A DNA stretch of 64,000 bases from Mytilus californianus (Eukaryota > Mollusca > Bivalvia > Mytilida > Mytilidae), in assembly GCF_021869535.1 (NCBI RefSeq), contig NW_026262712.1:69844100-69908099 (forward strand). The letters run 5' to 3'. Below are positions 1 through 15,200 of this stretch, piece by piece; within the stretch, counting starts at the first letter, position 1, and every line of letters starts with the position of its first letter. A model generated the notes under the pieces. That model ran no database searches. It was not told the origin of the DNA and worked only from the letters and a program-made list of their open reading frames with translations. The position numbers and the translations under genes are program-made.

Positions 1-235
1 AAAACTCCCATGTAAGAATCACACAAATTCAATTTCAATTCTTTCCTCTATGTTTAAATTTGTACAATATGTTATCACTATTACAGTAATTATTACTTTT
101 AATTGATTCTTACTAATTGTTACCATCAGATTCTTACATGGATTTTTTCTTAAGAATAATATGAAATCCTGAGTACAAAAGAGCAAACTAAAATATGCTG
201 TTGCCAAAACTACATCAAAGCTTTTCTACACTTAC

Positions 236-289
236 CTAACAGGATGAAAACCTGGTTTCTTTGATGGTATCTTTCTCTTAGGTTTGTGT
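236..289 (-). CDS. CRACR2A: CRACR2A-like exon 13, last in window
   Basis: Acceptor ATTTCCTTTCAG|ACACAAACC, strong donor GTTAG|GTAAGTG. In phase it gives [18 protein letters not shown], a strongly basic stretch after the acidic linker. The intron that follows runs off the left edge, so the gene is incomplete here. Confidence 0.7.
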
Positions 290-3200
290 CTGAAAGGAAA
301 TTAAATTGTTCAAAATTCAGATTCAGATACCGTAGATGATGATGGATGGTTGCTTAACGTCCTGTGGCAAATAAAACGCATATTCAGGACAAGAACACGT
401 TTATGTAACATGAATATTACCCATGCTTTGTACTAGACCACCACGCTGAGCCAGATTGGAGAAAGGTTGCAGATACAAAGTATGGATGAACAACAAACAA
501 ACAGATGGTAGATCATACACAACTATCCTCATTTACTGCTGTTTCAGTAATCAATGCTTGTATCTCGTCATTTGAACTCTGGTGGACAGTTGTCTTACTG
601 GCAATTAAACCACATCTTCTTATTCTTATATTGGTATAATAAGCAACTTGGTGCAAGTGAATAATAGATCAGCACTCATTTTCAATTAACAAATTGTTTA
701 ACCATTGATCATTGTGCATGAAAAATACAGACCTTGATTTGTTAGAATCAGTCTTCCCAGCCTCATCTTCATCACTAGATCTTAATGATTGGTCCAGTTT
801 GTTAGAATCGTGTCCATAGTAACTACCTTTTACTTTATCATCAGAATCCCCATATAAAATATCATTATTATTTAAATTAGCACAATTATTTTCAATTAAA
901 TCGTCATCATCACATTCAATGTCGTCATCCGAAAATCCATCTTCATTGCCCGATTCTACATCTAAACTTTCTTCAATTGACTCGGCTGTTGATTCAAATT
1001 TCCTCCTTGAAAAAAAAGAAGTCAGAGCTATTTACAATGTACTTCATAGTATTTATGATTAGAATATACTTAACAGAATTCATAAAATAGCAGTACATAT
1101 TTTGCTTGAGTATTAAACTTACACAAGCAACACGATGGGTGCCACATGTGGAGCAGGATCTGCGTACACTTCCAGAGCACCTGAGATCACACCTAGTTTT
1201 TGGTGGGGTTCGTGTTGCTCAGTCTTTGGTGTTTTGTGTAGTGTTGTTTGTCTGCTTGTCTTTTTCTTTTTGGCCATGGCGCTGTCAGTTTATTTTCAAC
1301 TTATGAGTTTTAATGTTCCTTTGGTATCCTTCGCCTCTTTTTTACACAACAGTAATTTTTTTGCAAAAAATTATGGCATATACCGGTAGTTTTCAGTTAT
1401 TTACTATTCAATCTCACCTTGTCCATTTTCATTTTCAACAACAAATATTGTACACAGAATAAAAAAGTAATCACTTGTGAACTTGTTTTTTATATATGTT
1501 AAAAGCACTTCAATCTTGTTTCTGAAATATTGCCTCGTAATGCACAAGTTTCTTAATTTTAGATTATATACCTGCTGGTTGGGAAGTAATCTCCGAGGAT
1601 TGAACCTTGTTTGAATAATTCTTTTTTTCTTGGTGAAGACCTGCCTGCTTCTGCTTCCAGAATCTGTAACCATAAAACAGATATTCTGTGTTAATACAAT
1701 CACTTAGTACTCCTCTTCCTTTGCTTATAACAATAGCTAACTGTCAAATATAATTCTGAATTTTCTCTCAACAGTTAATTTTGTAAATTCTAAGATATTT
1801 AAATGAAGTATTACAAAAATTTCAGACCAAATAAAACTTCTGACAAAAACTACTTGGCACTTGAAAAATCATTTAGACTTCAAGAAAATAACTATTTTAA
1901 GAGAATGTCATTTTTTATTTATTGATTAATAAGCATTAAGGAATTTGGTGAATTTCAAGTGCGATAAGCTATCCCGATATTCATTTTTCTGTTTAATTAT
2001 ACTAAACAAAACAGTAACAACAAAGCTTGTGTATGAAATCTCAAATGAAAGAAACATAATGTTCAACAAAATTGAAACAATTTCAAAGTAATATCATTAC
2101 ATAGATGTTTCATTAAGACTCCATCGTTCTGATTGGCAGACAACCGAGTCGACTGTCTCATGGCATTTTAAATTGGTAACTTATGTCCCAACAAAACAAA
2201 ACATCCATGACTGCACATGCTTCCCATAACAAATAACAAAAATTCATAGAAATGTTTAAAACACTTGTAAAAAAAGGTTTATAAAACTCAATTTCCTGGT
2301 TTAAGCGCTAAAATGTAATTATAAGACTTGAAAGCTTTTTGTGTCAATTTGTAGAGTTGTAAAAGCATTGACTTTGTATACATTTTTTAGCATGAAGCGT
2401 GTTCCAAGGCTTCACTCAACATTTTTATACCCCAATAAAACTACCCCAAAAAAAAGCATCCAATCCTGCATATAAACCATTTTTAAGACATTTCAACCAC
2501 TAGAAATGATCTAAATGTATAAAAACATCTAAATGCTTATAGTTAAAGGTGAATGATCTATAATGTAGTTTATTAACATAACAGAGAAACTGGAGAAGGC
2601 CAGTGGCCAAAACATCTTTCAAATGGTTTAAATACTACAATAATGTAAGTTTCCTTTTTGGAATTTCTAAACAAGATATTAAAAACAATTGGTGGTAAAT
2701 CAACTGCAACATTTAAATAACATGCAGGAAAATGGTGATTTTAAACTAATTGGGTGAACACAAAAACATGTCTGAAATAATAAAACCTAACAAAACATTT
2801 CAACTTTCAAAGATTTTCATATATTTTTAACTAAGTTGTAAGTTCTCAGAAAACTATTTTTTTCTAAGAATCTCTGAAAGTTGATAATCAAACAATAACT
2901 TCATGTAAGTAAAACAAACAAAAATAAGTTTAAATGAAGTAAAACCAGTTTGAACCAGTTTGTTTCAGATCAGGCAGGAGAATACCTGTTCAGGGTCATC
3001 TGTCTCAGGGTTACTGGTCAGATCCTAGAGTTAGCCATAAGTAAAAAGGAAAATGGAGTACAAATATTATATTAAGCTAAATATTTATAACATACCAAGA
3101 TTTTTATTGTATCATTTGTTCATTTAAATTAGTAAAGAATGTCAGTTATTTTACTGAAATAATAAGAATAACCCAATAAAAATGATTTTATAGTCATTTC

Positions 3201-6200
3201 AATATAATAAAAGGTCCAGAGTTCATTCAGAAAACATTTCAAGATGCACTGGAAATACAAGCTCAAGCAATTCCATTACTTTTAAATAAATACAATGCTT
3301 ATATGAAAGATGCCTGTAAGAATGAAACTTGTATCTCAAAATATTAATTTTGTAACACCAACTAATGTACCTAGAGTTATAAGCATTTTCATTAAAAAAA
3401 AACTCTTATGATAAAAAGTCAATAATATAAATTTTTAGGTGAGAATTTGATTGTTAGGTAATCCCCAATCACAATTTATTTGCATGAATCAAATTAATCT
3501 ATAAAATCTGCTCCTGAAGAAATGTTATATATTAAATATTTAAAATAGCTGATTGCAGCCTTCTATTCTTATTACATAACCATTCCTAACTTGTTCAAGT
3601 ATACATAAGGTGCAAAAACTGAAATGCATTTTCTTCCTACTACCGGTATATTTAATATATTATATGTGCAGTGTTTTCATCAATAATATAATGTTTACAT
3701 GCATTATCAAAATATATAATCTATTATTGGTAAATATCAATATAAAAATATACTGCAATAATAATTGGATGAACAGCTTTTTTAATATTATTAATTTTAA
3801 ATGCTTCAATAATTTATATGGTAGGCATTAGTAATCTATTCAAAGTTAAAACTTAAAATGAAAGTTAAAACAGTAAAATGTTGAGTTAAAAAGTATAAGA
3901 AACTGAATTAGTCATGTAGGAAGAGAAAATGATAGTTGTTATTTCTGACATTTTAAAACTGTAAAAAGATGAGAGATCATGAAAAGTTAAGTCATGCAAG
4001 TTGAGAAATAATATAAGTTTTTAGAATTATAAAGACAAAATTTCATGTAAAGCTCTATAGTCGAGGAGATTTTTTTAAAGATTTCAACTTAGACAGATCT
4101 GACAGACATGCACAGAAATTTAAGAAAAAGACTGTCTGGGAGGGTCTCCTGTCTGAAAATAACAAACGGTTTATATACCCGCCTTATCTCTGCCTCGTCC
4201 TTGTCATCTCGTAACTTCTTGTTTACATCTCTAAAAAATAAAAAGTAAATATTGTAACTCTTTTCCACTGTTAACTCAAGTATTTTTGGAGAGCTAAATA
4301 CATGTAAAACATTCAGTAACAATTCTGGCAACCGATATTGAGAACAAGCACATGAAATTTATAAAATATTTTAATAATGAAATTCAAATTGTTTATTTTT
4401 ACCAAATTCTAATACATTATTTCTAGACCTTTACAAAATCAACTTTTGTGGTTTCTTTGAAAGATACTTTATTTTCAGTTCCACTTCTTTTAAAATAATA
4501 ACATACATACTTGAGTGTGTCTAGCTGCTTGACCAAACTTTCTCTTTCCAAGGCAATGCTTTCAGTTAACTTGATGGCAGACCTATAATGATAACACAAT
4601 ATATATCATCAACACATCCTAAAAAATATACTGCATCAATGTCACAATAGCTCACTATTTGGATTTATGAATAGATATAGGAAGATGTGGTATGAGTGCC
4701 AATGAGACAACTCTCCATCCAAGTTACAATTTATAAAAGTAAACCATTATAGGTCAAGGTACGGCCTTCAACACAGAGCATTGGCTCACACCGACCAGCA
4801 AGCTATAAAGGGCCCCAAAAAATTACTAGTGTAAAACCATTCAAACGGAAAAACCAACGGTCTAATCTATATAAAAACGAGAAACGAGAAACATGTATGA
4901 ACTACATAAACAGACGACAACTACTGTAATCAGATGAAGTTTTCTTCATCACTGTAACCATCATTCCATCAATGCAAATAAAGCTGAGAATCTATACAAC
5001 AGAGGGATTCCTAACACATTCTCTTTAATGTTTTTTTTGTCACTAATGTTTTGTAAACATATTCTGTCCTTGCCAAAATTGTACTGCCATGTATTTAGCT
5101 TGCTCTGTCTTTTTTCTCCCTTTTCTGTTGATACTGCCATATATTTACCTTGCTCGGTCTTGTTTCTCCTTTTTCTGTTGATGTCTGAGTTGATCTATGT
5201 ACATCTTAGAATCTTCTAAACCAACCTGAGACTTCATCAACATGTCCTCTAATTCTTCTTTATCCTGAAATTAAAGAAGATTTAAAATTAAGTGAAGTGA
5301 CTGATGAAACCACACCCAACTATTAAATGATCTCTGTTTGAGAATCAGCTTGTTCATTAATTGCAGCCTTTTTATTCTCAAACAATACAAAATGTGCTAA
5401 TCTACATCAATATTTAGAATTGAATTAGTCCAGTTTTCAATGAAGGGTAATATTCTAATTATTTCCATAGCAACCATAACTGGATTTCTTTTAAATTCAC
5501 CAATAATATCACTGCATAAAACAAGCAACAATAAAATTGAAAAAAAATACAAAATTAGATCTTGGACACAATTTCTTTGTGGGGCTCCTTAAGGGGTATA
5601 TAAGTTAAAATATTTCAAAGGATTTTTTTTTATGAAAAGGGGAAAAAGGGGGGTAGTTTATTGCAAAAGGGCTATGTTAAGCAAAGGTCTTGTGATGCTT
5701 CTCCTGAACAAAGTACCTTCAATTTTGCATTTCTCATTGGAAAAACATATTTCTTAATATTACAACTGTCAAAAATATATCATAAAGGAGAAACTTATCA
5801 ACATTAAAATGTAAATCTTAAAAAGTACTTCATTCCAATTTGTATTATACCATTTTAACCAATTAAAGACTTTCATATTTTAGAATAATCTTATTAGTTA
5901 TATTAATTCATTCTACCTTTGCTAATTTCTCGTTTTCTTGTTTGGTCTCTGTTTCTACTAGATTTAACACTTCCAATTTCTTCTCCATCTAAAATGTAAT
6001 TTGTTTTGTAAGTATTTTGCGAGTTACTCATACTCATTTAACCCTTTTAACTGATGATACTTTTACCCGAAAAAATAGCCTTACTATTCCTATTTACTAT
6101 TTTCATAGACTTAGACCATTTGTAATTCTCCTTTGATGTCAATTAACAGAAATATGTTTCATTTTCATTACTCCACTTCAACACGAGTCCAATAAATCCA

Positions 6201-9200
6201 AATCTGGAAATTCTTCCCTAGTCAATAATATGAATGAAAATTAATTTCAACAAAATAAAAAAAATAAAATTCAACTGAATATTAATGATGACCTTAAATG
6301 CTCTAATAATTTGACCGTACCTCTGAATGTCTGTTTAACAGTTCCTGTAGTTGTTTATCCTTCTCCTCTAAGTCTCTCTCCAGAGTTTCTCTCACATTTC
6401 TCTCTTTTAATTGTTCCTAAATACATGTATAATCAATTAGGTATTGTCATGGCTTAATAGTTTGTTCATTTCAAATGCTTCGCACTGATTGGAAATGACA
6501 ATATTATATCATCACTAATTCCACATCAGCTAGGACTTTAAATGTCATAAAATGACAGAGCTAAATTTTAATATAAAATCTTAATCAGCAACATATATCA
6601 ATGATGTCATTAAACCCCTATATATATATACAGATCTGACATAAATTTTGTCAGAAGTTGTCTCCCCTTTATAACATTTTCTTATAAATTTGTAAATATA
6701 ATTTTGAAAAAAAGAAACATTTTTACTTTGGTTGAAGAATCATTTGAATATGCCGGTATACTTAAATGTAGGTTATGTGTCATAATGTAAGGGCAATGCA
6801 TCAATATAAAATTTCTCTCACAAATAATAACTGATTTTCTCAGAATATTACTAATTTTCCCAACTTACACATCATATAACCTCTTGTTTAATGGTAAATG
6901 TTTTACCAGCTAGAAAAGATTGTGTTTTCCTTCTTTTTTTTTTTACATTTATTTCAAATTTTCATTTCCATGTCCGTTCTATTCTTTAACATACAAAGAA
7001 TTTGTAGTTGAAGCAAGTTAAAAATCTAATATCTTGAGATCTAGGGACAGTTGATAATTTGAAAAAAACTCACTTCTATCATTTTGTGAAATTAGAAATA
7101 TAAAACATAGTGAGTAATTGAACCAAATTTTTTAGGGTATTCAAAAATCTAGGGATGGTTGATCATTTGAAATTTAAACAAGCTGTGTAATTGTCCCATG
7201 TTTAGGATGATAAAATATCTGAGTATTGTTGATCAATTGAGCAGTTTGAACAAAGTTTTTAAGGTTTTCAAAAATCTGGGGATGGTTAATCATTTGAACT
7301 ATAAAACATATTGAGTAGTTGAACCAAATTTTTAGGGCAATAAAAAATCTGGGATGGTTGACCATTTGAAATTATCACTGTTATACCATTTCTCTTTAAT
7401 TTATATTGAAAATCTATAGGTTTTTTTATGTATTACATTTTGTTAACTATAAGAATAATGAACTCGTTTTTGGACATTGAAATTTTTGCTGATGATTAGA
7501 AATTAGAACTCTGTTTATTTACCCCTAAAGATATTTTTTAAAGGAGCTGCCATTGTTATATACATTCTGACTCAATTCTTATATTTTGTCTTTAATTTTT
7601 TTTCTCTGAAGAAAACTGACAAAATCCTTGTACTTATTATGCATTTTTATTTCAAATTTGACATCTTTAAGTTATCCAATAAATGTGTTGCTGATGGACA
7701 TATCTTTGGAGTATCCTAAATGTTTGTTTATAAACATAACCATATATTCTGCTTAAATGTTGACATTTAAATAGAAGTAACATTAATGGTTGTAATTTTG
7801 CACTGTTAAACATCATGTATCTATTATGGAACAGAGGATTTCATACCTTTAATCTAAATCTAAGAAGATTAAATAAACTCCTTGTACTTAAAGACAAAAG
7901 GAATAAGAGTTTTGATCCAAATGATTTATTATGCACTGTAATAAGAATGATTTATTGGGGACCTAGATCAGAATACAAAATGTCCATACTTTTATAGAGC
8001 TATTTATTGTTTGACCTCAAAACTATATAGTAGATGTATTATTTAACTATTAAAAAATCAAATCAATCCTGTTTATTTTACAGTTCAATACTACCAAGCT
8101 GTTACATTTACTGACATGGGTGTTATTGAACCAGCGAAAGGACAGATGAATCATCACAGATTTTGCAGTAAATTTCAGTGGGAGGATAATGCAACTTTTT
8201 GGATAAAGTATTTTGTCATAAAAATATAAATTCATTAGAAGGATAATCTTTCTCTGCAAATAAAATATGTTTTACATAGATATTGATTCACTCGGGGATA
8301 ATAATTCTTTTATAAATAAAGTATTTTTTACAAAGAGATATTTATTTAATGGTAGTATCTTTGTAGCTCAAGTATATAGAAACTTGATGAACTGCAATCA
8401 AAGCTCACAAAATGATACCCCCATCCTCATATATAAAGCAATGGTAAAGTCTATGAGTTGCTTAGAACCCAAAAGTTACTGATAAAAAATAGGTACAATA
8501 CAAAAATAGCAATGGCAAAGTCAATGATTTGCTTAGGGAAACCCAATGAATAAGTCCAGTTTTAAATCACCAAGTCTGAAAATTTGAATGGATGGATGGT
8601 GTTAAACGTCCAGTGGCAAATTAAATGCATATTCAGGACAAGAACATGATAATGTGATATGAATAGAAACCCTTATTTGAACTTGACCAACAGGCTGAGC
8701 CAGAATTTAAACATGCTAGTTCCCAAGGTAGCAGTCTGTAGAAACATGTCACCCTACCTGGACATATTGATCAGGTTTGCTAGGACTCCTAAATAATGTG
8801 TGCTTAGCGGAAAAGCAGCAAATACAAATTGTCAAGTGTTTGGTTTGACCCAGCTGGGGTTTGAACCCACTACCTCCTGCACTCTAGGCAAGCATGCTAC
8901 CACACAACCAACAAGACATCATCTAAATGATTGGTGTATAAATCAAACAAAGCCTATTTAATAGAAAAACAAAGTTTTTCTTGTTTTCTGTTCTTTGAAA
9001 TTATGCAAATTAAGTTTCTTTATTAGCATTCTTTATACAAATTTAAACAGATAAATGCTTTTCATACCTCACTCAGGATGCGTTCTTTCTCTTTCTTTAT
9101 TTGATATTCCATCTCTTCGTATAGTTTCCTTACTTCCTCGTCGTGAGCAGAACTTTTACTGAAAATAGAGAAATATTAACAATTATTCCTTTTCTTACAA

Positions 9201-12200
9201 TGAATATTTACCAAAAAAGAAGTTAGAGCATTTTTAACTTTACCCTCTTCTAAATATATAAATCTAAAATATCAATTAAATATTCAAATTTATAAAGTAC
9301 AGACTGTTAAAGGATGTATCTAAAGAAAATCAACATTTCTTAAACTTCAAAATTCTTTTTATATTTTTACACTCAAATGATTTTAGTCCAATTTCAACAG
9401 TAAATTCCTTTACAAATAACCTTATCAAGCAAAGAGCATCATAAATTTCTCAATGTACTTTACATTTCAATATTTCTTTTTTTAATTAACCATGCATAGC
9501 TTTTAAATACCAGTTTATGAAGGTTGTAAACATTTTAAGTTGAACAGCACAGTAATGAGGCATGATAATTATTATGCAAATCAACTTGTGTTTGATAAAC
9601 TTCATGTACATTCATTTATGTTGGTGTAATAAATTTCAAACTGAAATATCAAAGAGTAGTGGCATTAACTTTGATCAGACAGCTACCAAACAATCCATGC
9701 CAACCAAAATGATTTTCTAGATGGTTCCTAAACAGCCATAAAAGATGAGCTCACACAAGATACAAAGATTTCAATTATTTATACCAAGCTCAAAAATACA
9801 ATATAGAAAAAAATGGCTTTGGTGTCTTTTATATCACATGTGGTCCATAAAAAAATAATCACTGGTCATTTATTTAATAAATATTAAATATATTGAGCGC
9901 AAATAAATAAATTTCTTTGATAACTTTTTTTTTATTAATTAAGCTGAATACAGAATTGTGAAGGTATTTGGCAGAATTCATTTTCTTTATTTTAATTCTT
10001 AATAGTTTTGCAACAATTAAAAGATAGCACTTATTCCTTCTATAAATTCACATCGACCTGTTTTGAAATATAGTCATACTAAAAATCCCAGAAATATTGT
10101 ACATATATCAAAGGGTAAATCCTCTCATGACACTTTTTTAAAAGCAAAATTCATTTTTTAAAATATGAATGTTAAACAATAAGACATTTTAATTAGCAAG
10201 ATGAAAATCAACAGTATACTGTCCTACTGACCAAGATTAGGGTGACCCAGATAAGGTGACCCAGGTTATGTTCACCTACAGCATTTGAAGGTGTAAATAC
10301 TTCCTATTTTTGACTTAATATGTCTTTCCCAAATTCCAATCAGATTTATATGGATGAGTATATAAGGTGCACATCACGATTTATTTGATCTCTGACAAGA
10401 AACATGAAAAATAAGAGCCTATGGCATAAGGACATAGCAACCAATAAGTTATCAATAAAAACATCCTACCTATTTGATGAAAGTAAAAAAATTTCCAGTA
10501 ACAGATATGATAAAAAAAAATCCACAAAAATTTTGTGATGACTAACTGATTTTGTAGGTGCACGTTACAGCCAAATATCAGTGACAATTTAACATTACAT
10601 GCATGACCTAGGGCAATATATATAATGTCGCCACTTAAAACAATTTATATGGTTCTTATAGCTACAGTACAGTATTTAATCCTAATATTTGGTCTTTAAA
10701 TACACTATAATTTATCATCCTTGGTCAAATAAGAGGATTATCAAACTTAGCTGCACTATTCATGTAAATAAATACTAATGATTTGCTTTGACACATATTT
10801 TAAACTCTAAAATTTAATAGCACTTTACAATAATTATCAGATTTAAATTGTGAAGAAATAAAAGTTTTTATTTAAAATAAAATACACACTGATGGTGTTA
10901 TTCAAGTATTTTTCATAGAATATGATTTGTTATTTTGTAACTAGCTGATTCAACATAAATATGATAGTACTTGGACATGTTAGCAGGATAAATAGTCCCT
11001 TAATCTGAAAAAGGTAGCATGAATGCATTTTCAAAATGAAATTAACAAATGTTTTGTTTTAAATGCGATTTTTTTCTTATCTTTTTTTGTCATATATATA
11101 TAATTTCAAATATGTCTGAGGTGTTCATGTCATCTTAATCATACATTAAAAGAGCTCCATAATAAATACTGCAGTAATATCTCCGCAGGACCTTGTAAAA
11201 AATGTTAGCTTAACGGCAAATCAAAGGTTTAAATATCATAACAGCTACTTACATCAACAAGTATCCTCAAATTTTAACAAAAACTGGCAGTCTTTTCAAA
11301 GTAATTATCACAAAATTCAGGAAAAATTTCAAATGATTGATAAAGCTATCAATGAGAAAGGCAGAACCACCCTGAGTAAACAAATATAATGCAATAAATT
11401 GTTTCTTCCTCCTACTAAAGGTATGACTAAAAGTGATCTTCTTAGGGACAAATCAAAAGGTATGCATATAATATTAGCTGGTATTTAAATTCATACCTGC
11501 CAAAAATCTTGTAATCCAAAGCAAGGGGAAATAACTCTAAAATTTCATGTACCATTTATCACTTTGAAGAGAATCATGACATTACCTTTTCAGAGCATTT
11601 TCCAGTGTGTCAAAGTCTGCTTTAGTTTTGCGTAAATCTGTTGATGTTTTATAGAGAAACTCCTCAAAATTTCCAACCATTTCTGGTTCGTCTCTCCTTA
11701 TCTTCATCCACAAATGTCTAATAGTGTTTTCACTGAAATAGAAAAGTAATTAATATGATATGATACACTGACAAGATTAATACAGGAAAATCTTGGACCT
11801 TAACCCACAAGATAAAATTCTGAATCTAAGGTGCAAAAATTAAGGATCATTAGCATTTAAGTAATAATAATTTCTAACTTACTCATCAAACAAAGATTTA
11901 GCTCCTATATTCTCCATCATGTCTGTGAATTGTTTCTCTTCCTCTTGCCGCTCTTCTCCTTCGTAGACATTCTCCAGAGTATCGTCACCTTCCATTGTAC
12001 TGTCTCCCATAAAGTTAATACCAAGGTAACTTCCTACAAGAACATACAAAAATTAATACTAAGGTAACTTCCTACAAGAACATACAAAAGTTAATACTAT
12101 ACGTTTCCCATGGGTATTAACTACCTCCATTACATTGTCTCCTTGGTGCTATGGGTAACTTCCTATAAGAACATACAAAAGTTAATACTATACGTTTCCC

Positions 12201-15200
12201 ATGGGTATTAACTACCTCCATTACATTGTCTCCTTGGTGCTATGGGTAACTTCCTATAAGAACATACAAAAGTTAATACTATACGTTTCCCATGGGTATT
12301 AACTACCTCCATTACATTGTCTCCTTGGTGCTATGGGTAACTTCCTTTAAGAACATACAAAAGTTAATACTATACGTCTCCCATGGGTATTAACTACCTC
12401 CATTACATTGTCTCCTTGGTGCTATGGGTAACTTCCTATAAGAACATACAAAAGTTAATACTATACGTTTCCCATGGGTTATTAACTACCTCCATTACAT
12501 TGTCTCCTTGGTGCTATGGGTAACTTCCTATAAGAACATACAAAAGTTAATACTATACGTTTCCCATGGGTATTAACTACCTCCATTACATTGTCTCCTT
12601 GGTGCTATGGGTAACTTCCTATAAGAACATACAAAAGTTAATACTATACGTTTCCCATGGGTTATTAACTACCTCCATTACATTGTCTCCTTGGTGCTAT
12701 GGGTAACTTCCTTTAAGAACATACACCAGTTATTACTGCACACTCTTCATAGGTATATACTACTTCTATTGCATTTCATCCTTAATTGATTGATTGTTGG
12801 TTGCTTAACATCCAGTGGAAAATATTTTATGCATGTTCAGGACATCAACAAATTAACAATAAATACAATTAGTAGGTCCTTAATAGAGGCGGTCAAGGTT
12901 GGAGGTCAGGAAATTTGGACTGCCACTGGTAAATGAGGGTATATAGGATAGGGACAGAAATTTTGTCTTGCAACAGGCTACCTGCAGATCCCTTGAAGAG
13001 TTGTTGCAAAGGTTTTTAACACGCAGAGCATTGCACTCTCCTTACACAAGGTATCTGATTTAACGTTCCCTATTCTGAACAGACATAATTTTTCCCTTAA
13101 GTTGGGCCATTATTTTCAAAGATAACATGGAAATGCACTGCAACCTTCTTTTGATACATATATTGATAATCAGTTAGTAAACTCAGAAAGGTGGCAGATT
13201 TTATGTCCCAAAGGTAGCCATTGCATAAAAAGAAAAAAAACATCTATTGTGACAATCTCTGTCATATCTCTTAAACTTCAGTGTCAAGGGATTACGAAAG
13301 AGAGCTGACTAGAGAAAACATATTTGGTCATAATATGGTCTACTAAAAGACATTCAAATCAAATAAGCATAGTTTTTCTTGTGATTTACTTTTAGATTTG
13401 GAAAGTAAATTTCTTTAAAGGTTTTACAATAATATTTGGTTTACCCTAATGCTACAAATCTCTGCAACAAGATACACTCTACTTTAATGTGAGGATGGTA
13501 TCAGAATTATTCTGCATTTACACTGAAACCTGATAGCCTTAAACTAATAGTTTTCACCAAAAATATTATTTTTCTCCAGGCAAGGATCAATTATGGATGA
13601 CACAAAACCATGTTGTGTGTATGTCACATGAAAAAACAGGCAAAGCTGATGGACGATGTTCTAATATAAATATTCAACTAGCTCACTTCTGAAAGTATGG
13701 AACGCCATATAGTCATTGAATTCAGCCAAAATAGAAAGTTTAAAATAAAGAGCACTTTAAATCAATACAATCTATGATATACTGTTAACATAGATATATG
13801 TCTTGTCTGTGTATTCTAATCAAAAAATTTAACAATTGTTGATGTGCAGACACCAAAGTCATCAAGAACTGCATGCTTTAGTCCCCTTCATACAACTACC
13901 CAAAAATAACCTTAACACTAATCATGCTGATGTGAAAGTTCTTTTCATTAAAATATTATATCTTCACAACTTACTTACTATCTGGAAGTGATACTTGATT
14001 GCATCCTTATGCTTTTAAAATATATTTTCAAGTCCTTTTCATTGAATCAGATGAATTTTCTCCATATCTAGTGTTAATACCACAATTTTAACGACAAATC
14101 AATTTATTTTATTTTATGTCTAACACAATAACTTCCAGAAATGCATATTAATATAAACATTAGTGTGTATTTAGGCCAAAAGATTATTTACCTAACCATG
14201 ACACACTGTCACACTTGATTTTCTTTAAATGTAAACTTGAGAGGCACTTTACTTATGATGTATAAATTAAAATTTTGTGTAAATATTATTTCAAATTACT
14301 TCCCTTTTCATCACCTCAAGGCCATTTAGGAGTAAAATTTATTAAGCAAAGAGGATAATTTTTTCTGAATTTCCGAAAAGAGCACTTAGAAATATATAAT
14401 TTTTGGAGTCCAATGATTTATAATTTTATTGCAATAAATTATACTTGAAAAGTTGTGAGTCATAATAGGGAATACACATTTAGTATATGGTTCTTCCAGA
14501 AAAGGAGAAGCAAGTTTAGTTAAGAAGTCAGTACGTACTATTACTGATCACATGACGGCTAAAAAGTCCAGGATGTCACTACATCGGAAAACATCACATT
14601 TCCTATGCAAACTTTGAAAAAAACTTTTAATTTTATATGTCTCTGTTTTATTAAGTATGAGTGAATATTATGCATTTACATTTAAATTATGTCCATGGGT
14701 AAATCTAGATTCCCAAATATTTCAGCATGAATAATTATAAACAGTTCATTGTGTGAAGCAATCTTACTTTTTTTAACATCACCACAATGGTTGCATTCAA
14801 TTCTTTTTTTTAATATTTCTCTATTTAAATGAAAAACAGTGGTTTTTAACTTACGCCTTTTACTATATTTCCTGTGAGTAATCATCTTATACAATGATGT
14901 ATTAACAAAATAAACTTCTTTTTATCTCTCCACCTTTGGATGTCTAAATGGTCAAACCTTCCAAAATTGTGTCTGATATAGCAGTGAAGTCAAAATTACT
15001 CAAATAAAATCTGCCACAGTTTCTTAATTAACTCATAATGTCAATTTATGGATTAATTAAATTAAAAAAAATATCTAATTAAGACAGCAGACTAATCAAG
15101 TGATCAAAGCTTGGAGTAATTAAAGACCTTTTCTCTAATTAGTTATATGTGACATCAAAGAGTTGTGATTCTTTGAAAATTGGCAGCTATCAATAAAAAA

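Noticed and set aside
1106..1389. Two overlapping plus-strand open frames of 66 and 84 codons
   Set aside because: They lie wholly inside a Penelope-like 3' tail that is non-coding in the full copies.
1404..1703. 99-codon minus-strand open frame
   Set aside because: It overlaps exon 11 in another frame; the spliced frame is supported by phase and similarity.
5225..5264. Shorter exon 7 ending at CAG|GTTGGT
   Set aside because: It puts the next exon out of phase with an early stop; the GTAAAT donor at 5148 keeps the frame and adds plausible coiled coil.
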